From positions 372,001-436,000 of the forward strand of contig JAAVVG010000013.1 of assembly GCA_012976225.1 (NCBI GenBank): a stretch of 64,000 nucleotides of DNA, given 5' to 3'. The position numbers and the translations under genes are program-made. Under the pieces are notes generated by a model, which saw nothing but the letters and a program-made list of their open reading frames with translations, was not told the origin of the DNA and did not search any database. Source of the DNA: Golubevia sp. BC0850 (Eukaryota; Basidiomycota; Exobasidiomycetes; Golubeviales; Golubeviaceae). Shown here in pieces: positions 49,001 to 61,907 of this stretch; within the stretch, counting starts at the first letter, position 1, and every line of letters begins with the position of its first letter.

Positions 49001-50172
49001 GGAAAGAATTCTGAGGTGAGTTGGATCTATCTTCACAACAGTCGATGTGAATGAAAGAAGCTGATTTGGACTCCATTTCCTTTGAACTGAGGACCAAAAA
49101 AAAACCTCTGTTCTCTTCTCCCATCTAAGGCGAGAGATGAAATCTTAGGGATATCTGCTGCTGAAGCACTCACTCAGAGACTGAAACCGAATCATCGACA
49201 AGAAAGAACATCCCCCAAATTGAAGCCTTTCATTTTACACCCTCTCTCCCTTTCACTTGGCCTCTGATCTACTGATTAGACTGCGAAACCATTTCAAAAA
49301 AGATCGTCAATCAGCCATCGGTTCCAGCAAGACCCAACGAGAACTGAAGACCGAGGCAGCCGAGATCAAAGAATTGGATTGGCTACTCTTCTGTCTTGAT
49401 GTCTTGTAAGTCCTCCTTTACTCTTTCTGTTAAAGTCTAGCCTCTGTGTTGCAACAATTTTTCTTCTCTTTAGCTCCACCTGTTCGCTGTCTTCCAAAGC
49501 CATCGGGTCCCCAGTCAATTTTACCGTCTTACCCCTTGTCTCCTCCCCTACTCCTGCCCTCCTTGAGACAAGCTCGAAGGTTCTGACAGCGCACGTACAC
49601 TCCTGGATGAAAAGCTGGCCCGGATGGAAAGGAGAATGATCGGAGGAGTGCGAACGAGGCTGAGGTCATCTTTCATGAAACCTGTGGGAGGGTCCAAAGA
49701 GGATTGAGCGAATTTGCGAGATTTCGTTGAAACTTGGAGGCCGTCAACCTTTCCATCCTCCCAGTCGTGCTGCCAACGTCAAATCTCAGACTCCTGAATC
49801 CCTCCCAAAAAAGTTGGAAGAGAAAAAGAGAGAGAGAGAGAGGGGGGGGGGAGGATGATGGGAAGAACAGATGAAGCGGTGAATGCTTCTTTTTGGCGGT
49901 GATTCAAACTTGAGTGGTGACGAGTTGAGGTTGAAAATGCAAATGAATTGAATCTAATTTGGAGTCCTCTCTTGAAAAAAGTAAGCTTTTTTGAAGGTTT
50001 GAAGAGAATTCTGAATGAAGTTCATGAGATCTCGTTTTTAAGGGCCAGCTTTTTGATTCCCCTTCAAATTTCTTCTCCAACCACCAACCACGTCAACAAA
50101 GTATAGAGTAAAGATAGGAAAGAAGAGCCATTTTCCCTTCTAGCAGCAGTCAATTCAAGGAAAAGAGGGCTT
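49001..50172. other. Intergenic and promoter of the large downstream gene
   Basis: Includes a GA/G-rich tract near 49828-49856 and a pyrimidine-rich region. No open frame has support. The last part is the upstream region of the 2194-residue protein gene. Confidence 0.4.
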
Positions 50173-53100
50173 ATGTTTCAAGAACAGAATCAGAATTATC
50201 AGCAGCAGCAGTCCGGTCACTCCTCCTCCTTCTCTACTCCCCCTCTTCCTACTGTTACCACTACCACAACTACAACCTCAAATTATCCTAATGAATTCAA
50301 CGAAAGGAATCATCAAAATCATTCCACCAATTCCAATCAGCACACGCCTCAAACATTCCCACGAGCACCTCATCAATTCAGCACTCCCTCCTCCCTTACA
50401 GCAGAGACAGGTTCAAAGCTACTTTACTCAACTGGAATGATTCCAACTACAAACACTTCAACTCCATTTACAACGAACATGTTCAATGATTCAACTATCA
50501 GAGCCAATCACAATCGTTCCAATCTTACAAGAACTCCTCAACCTCTACCTACTCCTTCAGGTGGAGTCAGAATGATCACTCCTTCAAGAAGTCCTCAAGT
50601 TGGAAGGTTCAATCAATCTCAGAAGCAAAAGGAGAAGGGTGTTTCAGAAGCTATCTTGGCTCATAGAAGTCATTATCCAGCTAGGAGCGGTCAATTTGTT
50701 ACTGTTGTACCCCCTTCAGAGTGAGTGTCAGCTTCAGAAGGAGGGAAGGGGATGGAAGTCTAAGACGCGTTAAGGTTTGGAAGGAGTCGTTTCTGTCCTT
50801 GGGAGCGTCGATGTCTTATTCTAAGGATCCATTTGAAAAGATAGGGAACGGGATCTGGACAGAATGTTTTTGGGTTGGCTTGGGTTGGCTAGGATTATTC
50901 TCTAGCAGACCTACGGGCAGCACGGAGCTCTCGCAAAACCCTCAATCTCACCTCTGACCTCTTGTCAACCGACCTCTCCTTCTCCTCTCTAGTTTCCCAT
51001 CTGATCTACCGCAGAATCGATCTCTTCCTCCGTCAGCTTCAACCTCATCATCCCATGCGCGTCGAGGGACTCTAATGCCTCTTTATCCCACTCTTGGAGG
51101 TCAGCTCTGGGCCATCGCTCGAGAGTACGGTTTACCTTCAATCGGAGGTCTGGTTATCTTTCTTATGGACGATGGAAGTGGAAATCCAGGTCCTCGAGTT
51201 GGTGAAGCCACTTGGGGAGAACTTTGGGGAAGTTACTTTCAAGAAGATGAAGACGAGGAAGAAGATGGAAGTTATGAAGGAGAATACGGATTAACTGAAG
51301 ATGAGAGAATCGAGATGGAAATCAGATCAAAAGAAGATTGGAACTTAAATTCAACTTCCAATATCAGTGAAAATGGTGGGGTTCATTTGAATGCTGAAGA
51401 AATTGGGTCGGTCTCGGTTGGTTCTCCCTCTGAGACTAATTCTTCTAGTGCTTCTCCAGATGCTAGACTTCAAAGACGGTATCTCTCCAGAGAACCGGTG
51501 GACTCAAATGAAGGAAAAGCTAGGAGAGCTGCCGCTTTGAAGGAAGCTAGGATGGCGGAAGGAAGACTCGAAGATGGGGATTCGATTGCTTCTGGTGATT
51601 CTCAATCTACTCATGGAGGATCCCCTCAACAATCTCAGCTAGAGACAAGTCGCAGTAGATCTGGAATCAGCAATCAGAATGCCAGGAATCCAATGCCATA
51701 CGCTCATGAACGTCAACAGAATCAATCCAACGGATACATCAATGGGAACGGAAGCAATCCAAGATCTACTTCCAACTCATATTCTCAATCTCACTCCCAA
51801 TTCTACTCTCAGAATTCTCCAGCTTCACGATCTAGTTCTTCTAGATTCAATCCAAATTCAAGTAGAGATCCTCGAGGACTTGCGGATAGGAGCAACGTTT
51901 CTTCCCGTAGAGGAGAAGTTGGTAATCGCTCCAAAGGTTCTAATTCTACTACCCATTCAACTTCAAGGCAATCTCAAACTATATCACGTCAATCTCATAG
52001 ATCTAATGCTACAACCAACGGACCTGCTTCCTTACCAATTCTTGGCAGGATAGAATGGGCTGTGGAAAGGAATAGAGCTCAAGGTCAATGGTGGAATTCT
52101 TGGATAGATCAAGCTGCTCAAATTCAAGCTCAAGCTCAGGCTCAATCACAACTTCAAACTAGGAATCAAATCTATGGAACTGGTAGGAGGGCTTTCAATT
52201 CTAGTGCTGAAGAAGGAAGTCATTCAAGTCCAAATGAAGAGGTTGATAATAGCTTCAATAGCTCGAGTAAGAAAGAGGGAGTTCGAAGAAGTCTGCATCT
52301 ACTCAATAGCTCTAATTCCAATCTTACTCCGAGAAGTCAAATCCAGAAGGTTTCCAGAGATCTTCAAAATGTCAACCTAGATTCGAATCGAGGCTCGGAT
52401 CCTTCTAATCCGCTAGTCTCTGGATTGGTTTCGAGGGAAGGATTGTCTCAACTTCAAACAAGAGACTTCAGTTCAAAGCAAATTCAACAGCAACCTCAAA
52501 CTCAGACCAACGGACGAGCTTCGGTTGGTAGTGAGATCCAATCAACTCGATCTACCAACCTTTCAGGATCAGATGATCAAGTCGGATCTCTTTCTCAACC
52601 ACGTAGTAGTATGAGGTTCTCTATGGCTGATAGTCGAGCGGGAGCAGGAATGCCTGACGGAGAAGTAGACAATCGATTCGCCTACTCCAACAGGGCTTCT
52701 TCTGTCTTGAACGACGGATACGCCTTCGGAGCCAAGAGTAGGAGCGAAAGAGGTTTGAGCATGATGAGTAATAGCACTGGAGCTGTTCAACCTTTGAGTG
52801 CTACCAGAGAAAGCTTCGGACAAGATTTGATCCAGAGAGTTAGAGAAAGGGAAGGAGATCTAAAGGAAGACAAGGATCCCCAGCAAGAAGAAGAAGATCA
52901 ATTCAAAGGTTCTGATCACTCTTCCAATGAAGTCCTGCTTCAGAGAGAACCCGAGAATCTATCGCCGCAAGATCAACAGGTCATCTCCTCAAAGCAGATG
53001 GAAGGGATTCTTTCGAGTTCGGATCGAGAATCCGGTTTGACTCCTCTTATGACGAAAGAACCGGATTCTTATGATCCTCAAGTCTCAAATCAACAGAGTC

Positions 53101-56100
53101 TTCAAAGTCAAACTCTTGGAGTTCAAGGATTGGGATTGAGAGCTGATATGAATCAATCTTCTAGTAGAACTCACAGTGTCAGAAGTGGTGGTGACTCTGC
53201 TAGTTATGCTGGGTTCTCAGCATTGATGGGCTATCAAGGAGAAGGTGAAACTGATAGTGTGGGGATGAATGGGTTAAGCTCCGCTGGTGGGAACGGGAGA
53301 GATGAGTTCTTTAGGTCTAACGAAGAGGATCAGATCGGAGAGCAAGAGAGGGAGATGGAAGCCGCCTCTCAGAATCATGGTTATGCTGCTTTAGAAGATG
53401 ATGTTGAGGAAGAGGAAGGACTTCCCGGAACCCAGCAAGGGAAGGTCGAGGAGATGGAGGAGGACGGTCCAGGTCTTCCGTCAAACTTCAAATTCAACGC
53501 TAGAGCGGTAGATGACGATGAAGGGGACGAAGGAATGTGGAGGTCTCTTCAAGACGAACAACCTTCAAGTATCAAAGATCATCTTTCAGGAACTGGAACT
53601 GGAGACTATACTCATCGTCAATCTTTCACTCCTTCTTTCGGAGATCCATTCAATCCTTCCAACAACCCTTCTTTATCACCTAATTCTCTCACAGCTCATC
53701 TATCAGCTGCAGATAGAGAACGTGAAAGAGAAAGAGAAAGGACTGGAACAGTTTCCCCTGAAGCTTTGGCAGTTCATGATTGGATTCAAAAGACCAGTGC
53801 CCCTGCTCTTTCAAACCTCAATGGAATCGAAGATGACGAAGATCAAGATGAAGGAGTCTTACCTCCAGAAGATGATGTCGCTGATGTTGTAGATCTTTGG
53901 GCAAGAAAGGTCACTTCTGGTGAAGAACTACCGGCTATTCAAGAGGGTAATTCTTATGAATCTTCAATTCATGGAGCTATGGCTCAAAAAATTCAGCAGA
54001 TGAGTGCTGAACAGCCAGTGTCTACCAGTCAATATCGTCAAAACCTCACCAAACCTCCCAGTGAAGACAGTCCAGTCGAGAAGAACCTAGCCTCTACCTC
54101 TCAAGTCGAGACCTCCCTCTTAAGTCCCATCGCTTTGGATATCGGTTCTTTTAGTGGTCCCAAATCTGAACTGAATGGCACTAATTCTTCAAGTCCTCAA
54201 CCACCTTCCTCTTCTGATGGCTCAACTGATCTACGCGTTGACACTTCAACACAATCACCTCAATCCGGAGAGATCGTAGAAGAATCTCAAAATCAAGCTA
54301 GCCTGACTCCTCAGCATCTCTCCTTACAGAAAGAAGAAAAGAAACCTTCATCTCTGAACCTACATGCTCCTCCTTCTCCGGGAGCTAGAAGTATGACTTC
54401 AAGCACGGATTCCCTCGGAGACTTAGAAAGAGCTCTAGAGCTACTCTCTCCCGTCGCTTCTAATACTGGAGAATCTCCTACTTTCCAAAGTTTGAGAATT
54501 GGGAAAAGTAAATCAAGTAGAGGGTTCGAGAAAATGAGCTCTAGAGATAGTTTGAATGCTGCTAGGACTCTTTCTACTAGTGTTACTCCTTCTCCAAGAT
54601 GGCTATCTAAGAACAAGAGTCTTTCTTCTGCTAAGCTATCTCCAAGACCTGCTTCTGCAAGTGCAGTTGGAAATAGACCAGTTGGAAATAGACCGGATAT
54701 CATCACTTCAAGAGTCGCAGCTAGTCGGATCAGAACTCTGGCTCCAGCAAGTTCGATGGAATTAAATCGATTGGGTGAAAGTCCTAAAGCTAGCCGGTTC
54801 ACGACCTCTCCTCAACCTGATAGAGATCTGAGTCTTCCTGGTTATAGATTTGCAGAGCCTGAGAATCAAAATGGAGGGGCGGAGGATGGAGACGGTGGGA
54901 TTAGAACTGCTTATGAGAGGGTTATGAATGGTAGACCTCTTCTGAATAGAAAAGGTTCTAGAAACAGAGAAATCGAAGAAGATGGAATTAATTCTGCTCC
55001 GGAAGAAATGAATTATGATAGAGTTGGAGAAATTGAGAGGGATAGCCCAGTTAGTGTTCCAGATCGATCCCTAGAACAGGAATATGCAACAGAAGTGGAA
55101 GGTCGATTCTCAAAACAAAGTTCACCTGAAATTGGGTTCGGTGGATTTGGAAACTATCAAAATCAAGATTATCCTCAAATTGAAGATTATTCTTCAGCTC
55201 AAGCTTATCCTCAAAATGATGAACCATTACCAAGATCTAAATCTCAAGCAACGAGTCTCTCTCCAAGTTACTCTCCTACTTCATCAAGGATTAGAGCTGG
55301 TAGAAATAGTGATAGCAACGCCCCGACTCGTTCCATTCCTTCTTCACCTTCTTCTTCTAAACATGGTTCTGTTCAAACCAAAGATGAGAACGATGAAACA
55401 ATGGTGGTACATTCTGAAAGAAGTTCAATCAACAGAAGACCTTTTGGTGAGGGTCAACTTCATCCCAGTCCATCTCATTACTCGGATTTCTCAGGTATGA
55501 ATGGTTCCCCACATCATGAACTTAGTGCTGCTAATTCGGATACTCATCATGAAGAAGGTCCGGATTTCAAAATGGAATCGAGAAGGCAGAGTGGAGATTT
55601 GATGACTTCAACTTCTCAAGCTTCTATGAGTGAAACAGCCATTGCTTCTTCTCCATCTTTCAATCGTTCTAATGGCGATCAATTCAAGACATTAGGGGAA
55701 GGAAGTCCTTCAAGAGGTTTAGAAGCTCAAACCGCTGAATCAAGAGAAGCTCTGATAGCTCAGTACCTTCAACATGGAAGGGGCAGCTCAGTAGGTAGCA
55801 CCGAAAATCCGACGTCGATTAAGAGGTGAGTACACTGGATGGAATAGAGACATGCATTCGTCTTGACACTCGATGTGGTTGTTCGGAGATCCAAGGATGC
55901 TTGCTTACCTTTCCGTCCACGCTTCCTTTTCCTTTCCAGGCTGTTGAGAGGTGAATCCTTTGCAGAGAGTTCAATCAATGGCGGATCGTCGGTACAGGCC
56001 TCTCCCAACATCGCCACTCCTGTTCTCTCGCCGAGCAAAGAAGAGCCATCCTCACCAATTCACTCTCACTTCCAAGACCGCTCGCCAAACGCTCTATCTC

Positions 56101-57143
56101 AAGATCAAGCCCAATCAACAGTTCCGGACCAAGAAGCTGAAACAGATAGCGAAAGATGGAGTCAGGATGGATCTGAATACGGAGGAGAGGGATCTCACGC
56201 AGGCGCAAGTCCCTTCACTCAGACAATGAGACTCTCTGAAGTCTCTGCTTACTCTCGTAGTGGGTTCGGTCCAGGTGACAGAGGCAACAAGGAGGAAGGA
56301 AAAGGAAATCATACTCCCACCTTTGCTTTCGATCAGTCTTTGGTCAATGATTCTCGTCCTACGTCTTACGTGCCATCTTCCCTTGGAATGCATGGAGAAG
56401 GGATCGGCAGTGCAGAGCAATCTCAATCCACTTCAATCACCTCTGGATCAAGGTCTTCTCCTCTAACCTCCATCAGTGCTCTTCCGAAGGCAGACCTGGA
56501 AGCAGATGGAGCTGGAGCAACTCGTTCAGATCCAATTCTTCCAGCTTCCCCAGAGCAATCTTCGAAGGACTTCCGCTCTCGAGCAAGCACTGGCACTCTT
56601 TCAGTGACGGAGAGTCTAGACGCCATGCTGAATCAAATCGACGGGCATAACTTCTCCTCTCTTCCCGAAAGAAACCTCGAGGGCGGCCTTGGTCGACCTT
56701 TATCTGGGTTGACTGGAGAACACAGAGCTCTGGGACTCAACGACTATGAGGAGATGGATCTTTCGAGTATGAGGAAGTCGACTGAAGAGGCGGTCAGGTC
56801 GGCTCTCAGCAGGGATTCAAACTTCGTTCATGAGAGGTCCATCTCTAGAAGTTCCACTCAAGAATCTCTCACAACTCCCACATCTCCTCGTGCATTTAGT
56901 CAATTAGGAAGTGGAACTCCTCGAAAATCCAGTCTTGACGAATCCAGATCAACTCAAAACACTTCTTCCGTCCGAACTCTCTCTCAGAGCCCTCATCAAA
57001 GATTCAAAGATCTGCCTCCATCTCCAAGTCTTTTACCCACCTTCCTCAATAGTCCCAACCTAGCTATGGGGTCGTCTAGCCTCAACGAAGCCAATCCTCT
57101 CAGTCCACGAAGCGCTGGAAGTGGTGGGTTCGACCTTTCTTAA
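50173..57143 (+). CDS. 2194-residue mostly disordered protein with a short conserved block
   Basis: Exons 50173-50720, 50993-55825 and 55940-57143 join in phase. The product starts MFQEQNQNYQQQQSGHSS and is rich in Ser, Asn, Gln and Thr almost throughout. Two stretches look folded: about residues 211-265 (LYPTLGGQLWAIAREYGLPS, GNPGPRVGEATWGELWGSYF) and about 525-550 (GRIEWAVERNRAQGQWWNSW), where aromatic residues are dense. Many SP and TP dipeptides and R-x-x-S sites suggest heavy phosph-regulation. Such long Ser-rich proteins in fungi are often cell-polarity, cortex or signalling scaffolds, but I do not recognise the family and give no function. The first junction completes PPSDFPSD exactly, which supports joining the first exon. 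Confidence 0.8.
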
Positions 57144-57389
57144 TCAAGCCAAAGAAGAATGACACATCAAACAATCTTTATAGCATCGAGACTTCAATTA
57201 CGCTGGTCGTTGATTCATTTGAACTCTGTTCCGTCTCAAGTTTCGAATTTTCTTCCCCCTTCATCTTTCGTCTTCAGAACTTTTGATCTCAGCTCTCCCT
57301 TTTGCCCCTGACCCTCCTCTTCCCTCATTATAGTTTTTGTTTGTCCTTTCACTCTTTGTTTTCGCATCTAGAATCTTCCCGTCTCACCA

Positions 57390-57409
57390 TCTCTCTCTCT
57401 CTCTCTCTC
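57390..57409. repeat. (CT)n microsatellite
   Basis: About ten CT units in the noncoding region after the large gene. Confidence 0.8.
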
Positions 57410-58374
57410 GCAGTCATTACACAACTTTTCGTTTGTTCAACTCCACTCATGTTGTCTCGTCTCTCTCCCTATCCTTTATTCTCTATTCCGCATGCAAAGT
57501 TCATAGTAGCCTTTCTAATTAAACAAAACCGCAGTAGAAATGACATTCGTTTTTTATTTTGTTCTCTTTCACGCCCCGTGCGTGACAGGGCATTCCGGCC
57601 ACCTTTCCGTCCAAAAAAGATCTTTTTCAAGTCAGAATTCAAATCTTCTAAAATGACTCTCTGATGTGTTGTGAGCACTATTTGGGGCGTCAGATTGATA
57701 TGTGAGCTTCTGGAAGTCTGAAATTGCTGCTCCTTGCTTTTCTGGGTAGGGTCTGCGCCACCAGAAGATCATTCCTCTACTATGACTATCCTTCTCTACA
57801 AATTTGAGTCTCCTTTAAGATGATTTCAAGAAAAAGAGTATTAAAACAATGTTAGATCAAGAAACGGAGCGGACAGGTCACCCCTGGCCTTCTTGCACGT
57901 ATGCTGCTTTTCTCTGCATGTTTACCTGTGATGAAGAGAGCTTTTATAATTTCAAAAGTTTGGAAAGATTAAACAGCTGCTAAAGCCTTTTCAAAAGAGC
58001 ATAAGAAAAGAAAGACACAGAGGTTGGGAGGTGGCAAAGAGAGAGTAGAAGACAGCTATCTAGCAGCCTTTCCAGTCAAGCTTGCCACAGTTCTGATTGA
58101 ATCTTGTAAAACTGAATAGAATCACAGCAGCAAAAGGTCTGTGCTAGACCTTTTAGGGGCTCTCAGCAGCTCTGTTTTATAAATTCCAAATCCATTGTGT
58201 AAGGAGTGAGCAGCTGTTTGGCCGTTCAAAATTTTAGAATGTAGCGTACCAATTGGAATTGATAGGAAAACCAGAGATAGACCGAGACAAGAGGAAAAAA
58301 GGGCTACAGATTAGTGGCGCGGATAGAAAGAGAAATAAAGGGGTTGGGTGCGTCTTCCAAGTTGTCATCTCTTC

Positions 58375-58422
58375 AGCTCTCATCTCTACTGAAGATGAGC
58401 ATCTCTACTGAAGATGAGAGCT
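58375..58422. repeat. 19-base tandem duplication inside an 11-base inverted repeat
   Basis: CATCTCTACTGAAGATGAG occurs twice head to tail (58381-58399, 58400-58418). The block is bounded by AGCTCTCATCT (58375-58385) and its exact reverse complement AGATGAGAGCT (58412-58422), so the transcript of either strand could fold into a hairpin. Confidence 0.75.
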
Positions 58423-59246
58423 CAAAGATTCCGAAACTAGAGCAAAGTAGCATTTCTGACTCTTTTGGGAAGATGATTGGGTAAAGAAGAAAATTGAGGT
58501 CCTGACTGGGTACCTGGCTCTTTAGTCGACTCCTCTCCTTTCATTTCTTCGCTTACAACACAAATTAGGGTCACTAGTCCGGATCTTGGAAATTTTCAAA
58601 TGATTAAAAAATCAAAAATGAAGATGCAAAGCTGTCAGTATCTGTAGATGCCCGCCTGACCACCTCTTTCTGCTTTCAAAGGCATTAGCAAGCTCCTCCA
58701 ACTTCTTTGTAAGCTCTCCAATACTTCCCTCAAGAGAATTTTTTCTTCGAGAGCCACTTTCTCAATTTGAGCGATTAGGAGCAACAGCGGGAGGAAGATG
58801 ACGGCGGGTAGAGATGGATCAAGCTGAAGCGCAATAGCGGGACTGTTGAGGATGAAATTTCGGGAGCAGGAAGACGCAAGCGATTGGAATGTTCTTTTCT
58901 GGAGGTGGAAAATGATGGTGGGCAAAGGGGAAAGAAAGAGAGGGAGAGGGAGAAACCTCTTCTTTGCCACCATCGAGTGAGCTCACCACCAAACGATACT
59001 AGGCAACACCTAACACAGTTCTGGTGGGCTCATACACTAATTGAACTGTCCGAGCTGTCCGAGCTGCCACTAGATTAGGGAGAAGAGCGCGATAAGGAGG
59101 TGCTGGTGGCATAGTGCTATCTCCTCTGCCTCTCTTACTCGAGATCGATTTTTCTGCACACGACTCGCTCTTATTTAGCTATTTGAGTTCTCTTGAATGA
59201 AGATAGATGACAAATTTCACTCTTGAAAAACTTTGGTTTTCTTCAA

Positions 59247-59293
59247 CTTTTTTTTTTTTGGGAGGTCAAAAACTAATTATTTTTTTTGGGAGG
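59247..59293. repeat. Two T-run/GGGAGG units
   Basis: A run of about 13 T followed by GGGAGG, then 15 bases later a run of eight T followed by GGGAGG. It lies 310-355 bases before the RGG gene start, in its promoter region. Confidence 0.6.
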
Positions 59294-59601
59294 GCCGCTT
59301 GACTGGCTCATACCCGTGGCCTGGTGTTCTCATCGGGACTTGCAACCTTTGCAACCTTAAGTCGGCAAGCGAGCGAGTTCTTTTCTGCGCTCACGTTCCT
59401 TCGCTCTCTTCCCCATCCTTCCTCCTGCACAACTCTTCGAACTCTTCTCAATCCGGACTTCTATTCTCAAGCTACTGGATTTAAGTTACCTCAAATCAAC
59501 ACTGCAACAAACTCTAACACATCGAACGCATCCTTAGTGAAGCGCGCGCGTCGAATCCACTCTCTTGAAAAACTTCCATTTCTTCTTCGTCCAACTCAAT
59601 C

Positions 59602-60980
59602 ATGGCTCAGTTCAAAGGTGTTCGTCTAGCTCTCTGCCCAACTGGTTCTTTAGGAGAAACTGCAGATCAGATGGAATCTCGTATTCGTCATGGTCCAAAC
59701 GGAAAGAGATACAATGAGGTCTTCATTCCACCCAACTTCAAAGGCGGAATAGATGTCATCCTAGAATTCCCGGCTCAACCTGGTATCTCAGCCAGAGAGT
59801 TCTTCGATGTACCCGTAGAGGAGCCTTTCGAAGAGCTCACTATCGTTCAACAACACTCAAGTTCTCCAATCGGATCTCTAGGAAAGGAAACGACCATCAA
59901 ATTACCAGTCAAACCTTTCCAGCCTATTTATAGATTCCTCTGTCTAGAGGACGTCAAGAACAGGTCCAATTTCTTCAACTTCAGAGTCTTCGCAAGGGAT
60001 ATGGGTAAAGCTTACGTTACTCTCAAGTTCAAGTGGGCTACCGATCCTAACAGTGATGAACCAGAGATTCCAACCGGACCGGAAGCTTTCGCTAGACGTG
60101 GAGGATACCAAGGAAGAGGAGGCTTCACTCATAGAGGAGGATACGGTGGATTCCACCCCTACGAAGAAAGAGATTATCGTGATCCTGGTTTCTCTAGAGG
60201 TGGTTATACAAGGGGTGGTTATGGAGCTGAAGGATATGGAGGATACCAAGGTGGATTTAGAGGAAGAGGAGGTTATAGAGGAGGGTACGGAGGAGGTCAT
60301 CATGGCGAATATGAGGGATACGGACATCAACCAGGCTTTGGAGGTGGGTATGAAGAACGTGATTTCTCGAGTGGAAGAGGGGATTATGGTGGTTTCAGAG
60401 GAGGGTACCGTGGAAGAGGTGGAACTCCAGTGAGTACAATCTCCTCTCAATCCAAGCTTGTTCGATTCTGACATTCTTTTCACCTTTGTCGTTTTTAGTA
60501 CGTGTCATATAACCCTTCAGCACCAAGAGGAAGGCCACCAACGGAAGCTTACACCCCAGCCACCGACAGCAGAGCAAGGACTGCGCCTGGCGACTCTCCT
60601 CAGAGAGGAGCTTCTCCAGACACTACCTCTGTTCTCAAGAGAATCGCTCGAGAGAATGAGGAGCTCAAAGTGAGTGATCAAAGCTGAAGATCTATTAAGA
60701 CACCGACTGTATGCTAAAGCTAGACGTCTCTCTTCCTCCTCCTACAGGCTCGTCTAGAGAGGATTGAGCATAGATCTAACTCTCATCCTTCAGAAAGAGT
60801 GAGTTCCAAGTCTAGAGGGAGCTCACTCTCCTTGGCTGCTTAATCTAACCACCCCGTTTCCCCATCGAACCTCCACTCGTTTCTCTTCTCTTCTCTTCCT
60901 TGCAGGCCGACCGTGACCGTTCTCCAATCCGCCGTCATTCTCCAGATGAACGTCGCAGAGGTTCTCCATCTAATGCTTAG
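59602..60980 (+). CDS. RGG/Gly-rich RNA-binding-type protein with conserved N-domain
   Basis: Exons 59602-60429, 60499-60669, 60748-60798 and 60906-60980 give 374 residues, all phases consistent. The N-terminal 150 residues are compact and folded-looking (PTGSLGETADQMESRIRHGP, NFKGGIDVILEFPAQPGISA, YVTLKFKWATDP), mainly beta-strand by pattern, unrecognised as a family. About 165-275 is an RGG/GGY-rich low-complexity region (repeats such as RGGYGG and GRGGYRGGYGG), typical of RNA binding and condensate formation. A short coiled segment (LKRIARENEELK) and an Arg/Ser-rich tail (DRDRSPIRRHSPDERRRGS) follow. RNA binding is inferred from the RGG and RS-like parts. Confidence 0.8.
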
Positions 60981-61643
60981 ACGACTGAACTACTACGCCC
61001 CTTCTAGACCTCAAAAGTTTCCAGCAAACCGTATCCTCCAATCCTTTTTCTCCTTTCGCCAGCAATGTTTAGTTTCGTGTTAATGGGTGATTTGGGGCTT
61101 GTTAATGATGGAATAAAAAAAGAAAAGTAACCTTTGAATGGTAATTTTGCTTCAAGCCAAAAGTCGATTGAATAAAATGAAAAATTAGTTCCTCTACTTT
61201 TAATTGTTCTGTCGAAGATAGAAGATTCCTTTATCAGTTTCTTTTAAGGGGCACAATTCTCTCCCAATTTAGATTCACTTCTAACATTGATTGTTATATG
61301 CGCTGCTGACTTTCTCATCCATTCAGTTTAGGCCAACGAAGTCTATCATTCATTCGTTTGCTTTTCTGATAAAACCTAATAAAGAGATTTCAAGAGTCAG
61401 TTTGACCTAGAACGAGCAAAGTCTCATATGCACCGTTGGTGGTTCTATCATGCAGTTGATTATGGCTTTCATTTCTCTAGATTTTACATCTTAGTCGCAG
61501 GAGCATCCGTGATTTAATCCGTCTCTTTTAGCATCGAATAGAAAGGAATCAACGTCCTAGACTTCTACCTTCTATCATTCGACGAGAGCTTATTGATTGA
61601 ATTGAAAAATTGAACAGAGATCTCTACAATTAGTCACTTGAAC
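60981..61643. other. 3' region of the RGG gene and intergenic
   Basis: A/T-richer than the surroundings, with possible polyadenylation signals (AATAAA-like near 61110 and 61170). No frame of note. Confidence 0.35.
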
Positions 61644-61907
61644 TTAGCAGCTTACGAGTTTCGATTTACGGTAAGAAAGAAGAGAAAGGCAAACGAAGTT
61701 ACGAAGAAGCTGCTGCTTTCGGATCACTTTATGACCCGTATCGGCAACTTTAAAACTGTATCCCTTAGCAGGCATTGTCCAAGCGTCGATTTGACTAATT
61801 TCTTGGCGTACAGCTGAAGAGGACATGAGTATTCTGTATTCTCGTCTTGATTCAAATCGCAAATCATGACAAGACTCCGATGACGCTTCCATGGTTCGAG
61901 GAATCAT
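61644..61907 (-). CDS. Possible small protein, 87 residues
   Basis: An uninterrupted ATG-started frame of 87 codons with ordinary codon use in otherwise noncoding DNA. It is moderately basic, with three Cys and no signal peptide or membrane segment (MEASSESCHDLRFESRREYR near the start, YRKSKLVSC at the end). No intron is needed. It could instead be part of a longer noncoding transcript. Confidence 0.35.
   Translation of the reverse strand: MIPRTMEASSESCHDLRFESRREYRILMSSSAVRQEISQIDAWTMPAKGYSFKVADTGHKVIRKQQLLRNFVCLSLLSYRKSKLVSC

Larger units (their letters stand above)
57144..59601. other. 2.4-kb noncoding interval
   Basis: Holds the 3' end of the large gene, a (TC)n tract, an unusual tandem/inverted repeat at 58375 and the promoter of the RGG protein gene. 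No frame has splice or composition support. Long for this gene-dense window. Confidence 0.45.

Noticed and set aside
49820-49860. GA/G-rich tract as a possible recombination or telomere-like element
   Set aside because: Simple purine tract only; no telomeric unit or flanking duplication.
54311-54802. 163-codon minus-strand frame inside the large gene
   Set aside because: Antisense of Ser-rich coding sequence with no independent support.
59944-60483. 179-codon minus-strand frame rich in Ser/Thr
   Set aside because: Reverse complement of the Gly-rich RGG coding region; composition is explained by the sense gene.
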